This document shows positions 22,015 through 26,904 of a DNA stretch of 26,904 nt, one piece after another. The stretch lies in NCBI GenBank assembly GCA_905212345.1, contig CAJMEC010000021.1, positions 1-26,904 on the forward strand, written 5' to 3'. A program made the position numbers and the translations under genes. Within the stretch, counting starts at the first letter, position 1. Each line of letters starts with the position of its first letter. The stretch is from an uncultured Sutterella sp. (GTDB lineage: Bacteria; Pseudomonadota; Gammaproteobacteria; Burkholderiales; Burkholderiaceae_F). The notes below the pieces were generated by a model that was not told the origin of the DNA, did not search any database, and worked only from the letters and a program-made list of their open reading frames with translations.

Positions 22015-23268
22015 TTAATTAATCGGATGAATGAAGCGTAGGGTTTCAACCATCGGACGCTTCTTCCACTCCGCATCGGTTACCAAACAGTACCAATCGT
22101 AGAGCGGTGAATTTTCCTTGGCTATGAGGCTATTGCTCGGATCAACCACCAAAGCGTCAAACGCTGCACCCAATGTTGTTGTTTGCGGCGAAACAAGTAA
22201 ACTCCAATGCTCATCGTACTTACGATCATCCTGAAGTTTTCCAACGTAACCTACGTCTGCCAAACGTTCCAAAATGGCGCCAGCGGCTTCCGGATAGGAG
22301 TCCACCGACTTGCAAAGCACGTGAATGGAAACCGAAGGTTCTCCTTTTTCTTGAGCAAGCATCAGCTCATGCAACAGAGCCACACCGGTAATAAAATCAT
22401 TGCCGGTTTTATTCATATCGCTATATCGACCACTTGTGAGCATCGGAATAGTCGCGGCGATAGCTGCCCCTGAAAGCACTAAAAGCCAAGAGAGGTAAAT
22501 CCAAAGCAAAACCACGGGGATCAAAACAAAGGAACCGTAAATTGTTGTGAGAGGTCCCGTGCTTAAGTAGTAACTGAAGCACCACTTAATCGCCACCCCC
22601 ACGACCGTCACCAATAACCCACCAACAAACGCATCCATCCATTTGACTTTGCAATTGGGAACATAGACGTAAAGGGCTGCGTACATCAGAGACTGCACCA
22701 AAAGCTGAATCACCATGAAAACCCAGCCAGGCAACAGGCTTTCCACACCGAATTCAATTTGTGTGAGTACGTTGGTGAGCACCAAACTAAAGCCGATAGC
22801 AATCGGTCCTAATGTCAAAAGTGCCCAATAGATCAAAACACGCTGCATCGCCGGGCGCATTTGTCTTACGTGGAAAATACGGTTTAGTGTTGCATCCACT
22901 GTGTTAATCAACATGAGTGACGTGATGGTCAAACCCGCTAAACCGAAAATCGTCAGCCCCTGCGCATGTTCAGCAAAAGACTTTACATAACCGATGATCT
23001 GCTGGCTATATACCTCGGGCAAAAGGCTGGAAAACAAAAGCTGCTCCATCTCAGCACGTCGTTCCGCAAAGGTCGGAAAAACAGCAAAGCTCACCAAAAT
23101 CACGGCGACCAAAGGCACCAATGACAAAACAGAGGTAAGCGTCAATGATGAGGCCACTTGATTGAGCTGCGTCTCTTGAATGCGAATCCATACAAACTCC
23201 GCAAGCTCTTTCACCACTTCTTTGAATGGTCGCTGCTTATAGTTACTGAGTTTCAGATCCCAATCCAT
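22015..23268 (-). CDS. YihY/BrkB family inner-membrane protein
   Basis: This 417-residue protein has six predicted membrane helices in the first 280 residues, with family landmarks ASSLTLTSVLSLVPLVAV, NTVDATLNRIFHVR, and TGPLTTIYGSFVLIPVVLLWIYLSW. The remaining 130 residues look soluble, probably a winged-helix-like domain (FITGVALLHELMLAQ, AAGAILERLADVGYV). Older annotations call the family RNase BN, which is wrong: real RNase BN is a different, soluble protein. BrkB was linked to serum resistance in Bordetella; the molecular role is unknown. The ATG has no clear Shine-Dalgarno sequence, and the A/T-rich upstream stretch gives no sure promoter. Confidence 0.9.
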   Translation of the reverse strand: MDWDLKLSNYKQRPFKEVVKELAEFVWIRIQETQLNQVASSLTLTSVLSLVPLVAVILVSFAVFPTFAERRAEMEQLLFSSLLPEVYSQQIIGYVKSFAEHAQGLTIFGLAGLTITSLMLINTVDATLNRIFHVRQMRPAMQRVLIYWALLTLGPIAIGFSLVLTNVLTQIEFGVESLLPGWVFMVIQLLVQSLMYAALYVYVPNCKVKWMDAFVGGLLVTVVGVAIKWCFSYYLSTGPLTTIYGSFVLIPVVLLWIYLSWLLVLSGAAIAATIPMLTSGRYSDMNKTGNDFITGVALLHELMLAQEKGEPSVSIHVLCKSVDSYPEAAGAILERLADVGYVGKLQDDRKYDEHWSLLVSPQTTTLGAAFDALVVDPSNSLIAKENSPLYDWYCLVTDAEWKKRPMVETLRFIHPIN

Positions 23269-23307
23269 AATTTATAAATTTTTCAAACAGATATACATCA
23301 TCATAAC

Positions 23308-23354
23308 AAAAAAGCGGTCGATACAAGATCGTCTCGGATCTTTTAACCGACCGC
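23308..23354 (-). terminator. Intrinsic terminator after rlmD
   Basis: On the minus strand GCGGTCG pairs with CGACCGC (plus 23348-23354 and 23314-23320), with a second nested stem AAGATC/GATCTT (23325-23330 and 23337-23342), followed by TTTTTT. It separates rlmD from yihY. Confidence 0.85.
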
Positions 23355-23367
23355 ATCAATTGCACGC

Positions 23368-24789
23368 TTAAGCCGCTTCTTGAACCACTTCCTCTGCGCC
23401 TTCTGTCTCCACTTCTTTCTTTTCAGGTTTTAGACCGGGTTCCAACACTGCCATGCTCTCGACGTGTGCCGTATGCGGGAACATATTCATGACACCGGCA
23501 GCGCGAATGTGCCAGCCGCCTTCATGCTGTAAAATCGCACAATCTCTGGCTAATGTGGCCGGATTACATGAAACGTACACCAGCCGAGGCGGGCGTTTAT
23601 CCGTTGCCGCCAGCGTGCGAGCCAATTCCAACGCGCCTTCCCTTGGTGGATCGATCAACACACGGTCAATGCCACCCAATTGAGCCCAAAGAGCATCCCA
23701 ATCGTCTGTGGACCAGGTAAAGAGGTTTCGGGCGACAAATTGCGTTTTCTCAGCTAAGCCATTGTCAGCCGCCCCGGCTCGAGCGCGCTCAACCAACTGT
23801 TCGCTGCCTTCTATCCCCACCACTGTCTTGGCACGAACGGCCAAAGGAAGCGTGAAGTTACCCAAACCGCAGAAAAAGTCTGCAACATGGTGCTCTGGCT
23901 TGACATCCAAGAGATTGATTGCGCGAGAGACCATTGTTTCATTAAGACGATGGTTAACCTGAGTAAAGTCAGTGGGCTTAAACGAAATGTGCACACCGAA
24001 TTCAGGCAATTCAAGCTTTAAGGCCGTCAAATCACTGGCGTGCATCGGGTAACAAGAGTCTGGCCCTTTGGGTTGCAACCAAACACTCACCCCATATTCA
24101 AGCGAGAAGGTTTCAAATGCGGCCATATCGGCAGAGCTCGGCTCTTCCAACACTCTGAAAACAAGCGCAATCGCCCCGTTACCTCCCATAGCAACTTCAA
24201 TTTGCGGCAGACGCTGACGAATAGAAAGTTTTTCAACCAAACGGCGAAGAGGGATTAAAAGGTCACTCACCGCGGGCGGCAAAATTTTGCACTCGGTCAT
24301 ATCGGCCACATAACTTGATGAGCGTTCATGAAAGCCCACCAAAACGCCACCTTTTTTCTCCACGTCACGGACGGTCAAACGGGCGCGGTGGCGGTAGCCC
24401 CAAAACGGCCCATAAATCGGCGGCAAAATTGTCTCCGGCTTCACCTTTCCGATATGCCACAACGCATCCAGTAAAACCCGCTGTTTGATAGCGACCTGGG
24501 CGCTGGGATCCAAATGCTGCATGGCACAGCCGCCGCAACAACCGGGCTCAAGTCCGAAGTGCTTGCAGGCGGGTTTTACACGCAACGCCGATTCTCTTTC
24601 AATTGAAACGGCGCGTCCGCACTCATAGCTATTTTTATTGCGAAAACGCTCATAGGTGACTGTTTCACCGGGGAGGGCTCCTTCTACAAAGACCACTTTA
24701 CCGTCGCGGTGCGCGACGCCCCGCCCATCCTGATCAAGCGATTCAATATCAACCGTAAACTTTTCAAGTACTTTAGGGGTTCTTGCCAT
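23368..24789 (-). CDS. rlmD: 23S rRNA (uracil-1939-C5)-methyltransferase
   Basis: RlmD methylates U1939 of 23S rRNA with SAM and carries a [4Fe-4S] cluster. The 473 residues begin with a TRAM RNA-binding domain (about 8-62: FTVDIESLDQDGRGVAHRDG). The cluster ligands fit C75, C84 or C85, C88 and C167 (PACKHFGL, CCGGCAMQH, TECKILPP); the first gap is longer than in E. coli. The methyltransferase domain shows ADFFCGLGNFTLPLA, IDPPREGA and the catalytic cysteine in YVSCNPATLARD. A Glu-rich tail of about 20 residues is extra. RlmC or TrmA are alternatives, but the Fe-S motif plus TRAM favour RlmD. GAGGGA precedes the ATG by 8 nt. Confidence 0.93.
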   Translation of the reverse strand: MARTPKVLEKFTVDIESLDQDGRGVAHRDGKVVFVEGALPGETVTYERFRNKNSYECGRAVSIERESALRVKPACKHFGLEPGCCGGCAMQHLDPSAQVAIKQRVLLDALWHIGKVKPETILPPIYGPFWGYRHRARLTVRDVEKKGGVLVGFHERSSSYVADMTECKILPPAVSDLLIPLRRLVEKLSIRQRLPQIEVAMGGNGAIALVFRVLEEPSSADMAAFETFSLEYGVSVWLQPKGPDSCYPMHASDLTALKLELPEFGVHISFKPTDFTQVNHRLNETMVSRAINLLDVKPEHHVADFFCGLGNFTLPLAVRAKTVVGIEGSEQLVERARAGAADNGLAEKTQFVARNLFTWSTDDWDALWAQLGGIDRVLIDPPREGALELARTLAATDKRPPRLVYVSCNPATLARDCAILQHEGGWHIRAAGVMNMFPHTAHVESMAVLEPGLKPEKKEVETEGAEEVVQEAA

Positions 24790-24857
24790 TGGAAATATCC
24801 CTCAAAAAGAAGCGCCTTGTTCATACCCTATCGGAAAAATATAAGCAGGCGCTAACG

Positions 24858-24886
24858 TTAAAGAAGGCAGCTTCCATAAAGCTGCC
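24858..24886 (-). terminator. Intrinsic terminator after the NlpD-like gene
   Basis: On the minus strand GGCAGCTT (24886-24879) pairs with AAGCTGCC (24873-24866) around a 5-nt loop, then TTCTTTAA. It ends the surE-nlpD unit before rlmD. Downstream, AGCGCCT (24811-24817) and AGGCGCT (24847-24853) form a 7-bp inverted repeat around the rlmD promoter region. Confidence 0.75.
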
Positions 24887-24898
24887 TGTTAAAACCAT

Positions 24899-25708
24899 TT
24901 ATTGCGGCAGGTATTCGACCGGATTGACCGGGCGATCATTATGACGCACTTCAAAGAGCAAATTCACGCTGTCGCTGTCACTATTGCCCATCTTGGCGAT
25001 AACTTGACCGTTTGTGACATTATCGCCACGTTTAACAAGCAGTTCACTGTTGTGGCCATATACGGTAACAGCACCGGGACCGTGCGTGATGATAATCAAC
25101 TTACCATAACCGCTCACGTTTTCACCGGTATAGAGAACTCGACCGGCTGCGGCGGCGCGGACATCGTCTCCCATGTTGCCGGCAATTTCAATACCCTTGC
25201 TGTTTTCGTCACTGAATTGACGCAAAATCTGTCCGCGAGCAACCGGCCATGACAAACGGGTATTGCCCAAAAGCTTTTGAGAATCCGCTACCGCTGGTAG
25301 CGTACCGGTCAAGGTCACACTGTCACCAACGGGCTGAGCCGTCGTGGTTTGAGCACCGATGGTCACTTCAGAGGTTGACGGCATCGGGGCGTCAACAGCA
25401 AGATCGCTCACTGGTTGCGTGCGAGCTGAGGTCAAGCGTAACACCGTTCCGGGAGCCAATAACGTAGGATCTGTAATGCCATTGGCTTGAGCCAATTCGG
25501 TCGGGTTGCAACCGTTACGAGTGGCAATGCTGTAAAGCGTGTCGCCGGGTTGAACTGTATAAGTATCGCCAGTCACGCTGACAGCGCCCGTCGTTCCGAT
25601 ACCTGTTGAACCTGTACGGTTATAAATCGGCGCGCCCACATCCTGAAGAGCACACCCGGCCAACAGACCCCCTGCCATCATAGCCACGAGCAAAGCACGA
25701 AATTTCAT
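24899..25708 (-). CDS. NlpD-like lipoprotein: LysM plus degenerate LytM/M23 domain
   Basis: This 269-residue outer-membrane lipoprotein probably activates cell-wall amidases during daughter-cell separation. The signal ends in the lipobox LLAGC with Cys19. A LysM peptidoglycan-binding domain follows (about 49-92, TYTVQPGDTLYSIATRNG). After a Thr/Ser-rich linker comes an M23 domain (about 150-269) whose zinc ligands are lost: KGIEIAG replaces the HxxxD motif, and VTVYGHNSELL and NLLFEVR replace the final histidines. This is the pattern of NlpD and EnvC, which regulate rather than cut. ATG at 25708 (GAGG 8 nt upstream) is chosen over a TTG five codons earlier. It follows surE by 46 nt. Confidence 0.92.
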   Translation of the reverse strand: MKFRALLVAMMAGGLLAGCALQDVGAPIYNRTGSTGIGTTGAVSVTGDTYTVQPGDTLYSIATRNGCNPTELAQANGITDPTLLAPGTVLRLTSARTQPVSDLAVDAPMPSTSEVTIGAQTTTAQPVGDSVTLTGTLPAVADSQKLLGNTRLSWPVARGQILRQFSDENSKGIEIAGNMGDDVRAAAAGRVLYTGENVSGYGKLIIITHGPGAVTVYGHNSELLVKRGDNVTNGQVIAKMGNSDSDSVNLLFEVRHNDRPVNPVEYLPQ

Positions 25709-25754
25709 ATCTACTAACCTCAACTACTTGCGCATTGATGCGCCAATTAAATCA

Positions 25755-26507
25755 TTATTCACGGGCAGTCAACCACTCGCCGACTGAACGAACGGCGGAA
25801 TAATTGGTCAAATCCACCTGCAACGGTGTCACCGAAACGGCATTGTGCTCAACAGCCCAGAAGTCCGTCCCTTCCGCGCGATCCTTTGGCTTGCCGGCCG
25901 CGCCAACCCAATAAATCGGAAAACCACGGGGGCTAACCTCTTTAATCACGCTTTCGGCGTGATGTCTTCTTCCCAAACGCGTTGCCACCACCCCCTGCAA
26001 TTGAGACAGCGGTAAATTAGGAATATTGACATTCAAAAGCTGTGGCTCACCATCCTTTTTCCTTTCGAGAAAGCGCTCGACAATACCTTGAGCCATAGCC
26101 GCGGCATCCTCTAAATGAGTCCAGCCACGCTCAATTTGAGAAAAAGCGATGGAATCGATTCCGAAAAGGTAGCCTTCAATTGCTGCGGCCACGGTCCCGG
26201 AATACATGGTGTCTTCTCCCATATTCTGACCACAATTAATGCCGGAGAGTACCAAATCGGGCAATTCATCCAAAAGCCCAGTAAGTGCCAGGTGCACGCT
26301 GTCACTGGGCGTACCGTTTACTGCAAAAACACCCGGCTCCACTTCCTGTACCTGCAGCGGCCGGGTCAGAGTTAACGCATTGCTCGTACCACTTTGATTA
26401 AATTCCGGCGCCACCACCGTCACGTACCCGAAACGTCTCATAGCTTTTGCCAAAGCTCGGATACCCGGAGCGGAATAACCGTCATCATTGGAAATCAAAA
26501 TTCTCAT
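25755..26507 (-). CDS. surE: 5'/3'-nucleotidase SurE
   Basis: SurE is a metal-dependent phosphatase that removes phosphate from 5'- and 3'-nucleotides and polyphosphate, linked to stationary-phase survival. The 250-residue protein has the metal site D8-D9 in SNDDGYSAPG, Ser39 in NQSGTSNALT, and Asn91 in SGINCGQNMG. The following GTVAAAIEG is also typical, as is length. AAGGA lies 5 nt before the ATG. In many proteobacteria the order is surE, pcm, nlpD, rpoS; here surE and the nlpD-like gene are adjacent and pcm and rpoS are missing. Confidence 0.97.
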   Translation of the reverse strand: MRILISNDDGYSAPGIRALAKAMRRFGYVTVVAPEFNQSGTSNALTLTRPLQVQEVEPGVFAVNGTPSDSVHLALTGLLDELPDLVLSGINCGQNMGEDTMYSGTVAAAIEGYLFGIDSIAFSQIERGWTHLEDAAAMAQGIVERFLERKKDGEPQLLNVNIPNLPLSQLQGVVATRLGRRHHAESVIKEVSPRGFPIYWVGAAGKPKDRAEGTDFWAVEHNAVSVTPLQVDLTNYSAVRSVGEWLTARE

Positions 26508-26573
26508 GTAAATCCTTATCTATGCGGTCTGTTTTTATTCATTTTTACAGCCCACAATAACTTTCTGAATCAT

Positions 26574-26598
26574 ATCGCATCAGGGCTTGTATTGCGAT
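26574..26598. repeat. Short inverted repeat between the YqaA-like gene and surE
   Basis: ATCGCA (26574-26579) and TGCGAT (26593-26598) are perfect reverse complements 13 nt apart, just after the YqaA-like stop codon on the minus strand. There is no U-tract in that direction, so it is at best a weak terminator. Nothing else is recognised in the 100-nt gap. Confidence 0.3.
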
Positions 26599-26607
26599 GC
26601 AATTTTG

Positions 26608-26904
26608 TTAGAAAAGTTGAGCAAATCCAAAGGCTAAGGCTACATAACGGGCAGCCTTGCCGATAAGAATAAATAAAAAACTTTTTAACCAGGAAATGCG
26701 AAGCCAACCGGCGGCCAATGGCAAGGTATCACCCACTATAGGCAGCCATGCGAAAAGAAGAGCCCAAACGCCCCAACGAGTCAGCCAATCTATCGCCTTA
26801 CCGGAGACTTTTTTTGGGAAAAGACGACCGATGAGGTAACTGGTCATGGAACCGAGCGTGTTGCCGATCGTTGCGACAGCTACAGCGGCCGTGATTTTGC
26901 TGGG
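26608..26904 (-). CDS. DedA/YqaA family membrane protein, C-terminal part (truncated by window edge)
   Basis: The frame runs off the right edge; 98 codons are visible. It reads VAVATIGNTLGSMTSYLIGR, then a soluble turn, then VWALLFAWLPIVGDTLPLAAGWLRISWLKSFLFILIGKAARYVAL, ending at TAA 26608-26610. The pair NTLGSMTSYLIGR and the GD-LPLAAGWLR motif belong to the YqaA branch of the DedA (SNARE-associated) superfamily, where the glycine-aspartate and arginine are conserved. DedA relatives act in membrane homeostasis, some as undecaprenyl-phosphate or phosphatidylethanolamine translocases. The role of this member is not known. An internal Met (26847) is not the start. Confidence 0.85.
   Translation of the reverse strand, partial: PSKITAAVAVATIGNTLGSMTSYLIGRLFPKKVSGKAIDWLTRWGVWALLFAWLPIVGDTLPLAAGWLRISWLKSFLFILIGKAARYVALAFGFAQLF

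Noticed and set aside
1..26904. CRISPR arrays, tRNA or rRNA genes, insertion sequences, toxin-antitoxin or defence genes
   Set aside because: I found no regularly spaced repeats, cloverleaf-like segments, transposase motifs or recognisable defence domains by reading both strands; a covariance-model search would be needed to exclude small RNAs.

Overview
The window looks like the chromosome of a Gram-negative betaproteobacterium, most likely a gut-associated member of the Burkholderiales of the Sutterella/Parasutterella type. This placement is inference from gene content and order. Lipid A and Kdo genes (lpxK, kdsB) show an outer membrane, and the orders xseA-sodB, lpxK-Trm112-like-kdsB-adk, ribF-ileS-lspA, coaBC-dut and surE-nlpD-rlmD are familiar from Burkholderiales. 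A four-cluster Fe-S/cytochrome b pair, an anaerobe-like biotin synthase and two Tat-type signal peptides suit an anaerobic or microaerophilic life. No phage, insertion sequence, CRISPR array, rRNA or tRNA was seen. The window is gene-dense; no gap reaches 300 bases.

Layout. 1-2.5 kb: the end of a NikE-like ABC ATPase, an auxin-efflux-type permease (+), and a convergent Bcr/CflA drug-efflux transporter (-). 2.6-4.7 kb (-): purN-rsmB, 3 nt apart. 4.9-5.9 kb (+): bioB, which looks foreign. 6.0-7.6 kb (+): a Tat-exported Fe-S protein and a cytochrome b, resembling the electron-transfer half of formate dehydrogenase-N with no catalytic subunit in view. 7.75-14.3 kb (+): ribF, ileS, lspA, a frameshifted coaBC, a small membrane protein and dut, ending in a strong terminator. 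14.5-15.2 kb (+): a cold-shock protein and a DUF192 protein whose 5' coding end contains a terminator-like hairpin. 15.2-17.3 kb (-): xseA and iron-type sodB. 17.4-18.9 kb (+): a DUF2156 protein and a Tat-type thioredoxin-fold protein. 19.2-21.9 kb (+): lpxK, a Trm112-like protein, kdsB and adk. 22.0-26.9 kb (-): yihY, rlmD, an NlpD-like lipoprotein, surE and the end of a DedA/YqaA-type membrane protein.

Most genes are housekeeping: tRNA charging, rRNA methylation, nucleotide and cofactor synthesis (purine, dUTP, CoA, FMN/FAD, biotin), envelope building and oxidative defence. The more unusual signals are: a 7-nt interruption of coaBC; a two-copy intergenic element before ribF and lpxK; a terminator inside the DUF192 reading frame; an orphan redox module with one altered cluster motif; a Bacteroidota-like bioB; and the absence of rpoS between nlpD and rlmD. 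I did not find a convincing wholly new multi-gene system.
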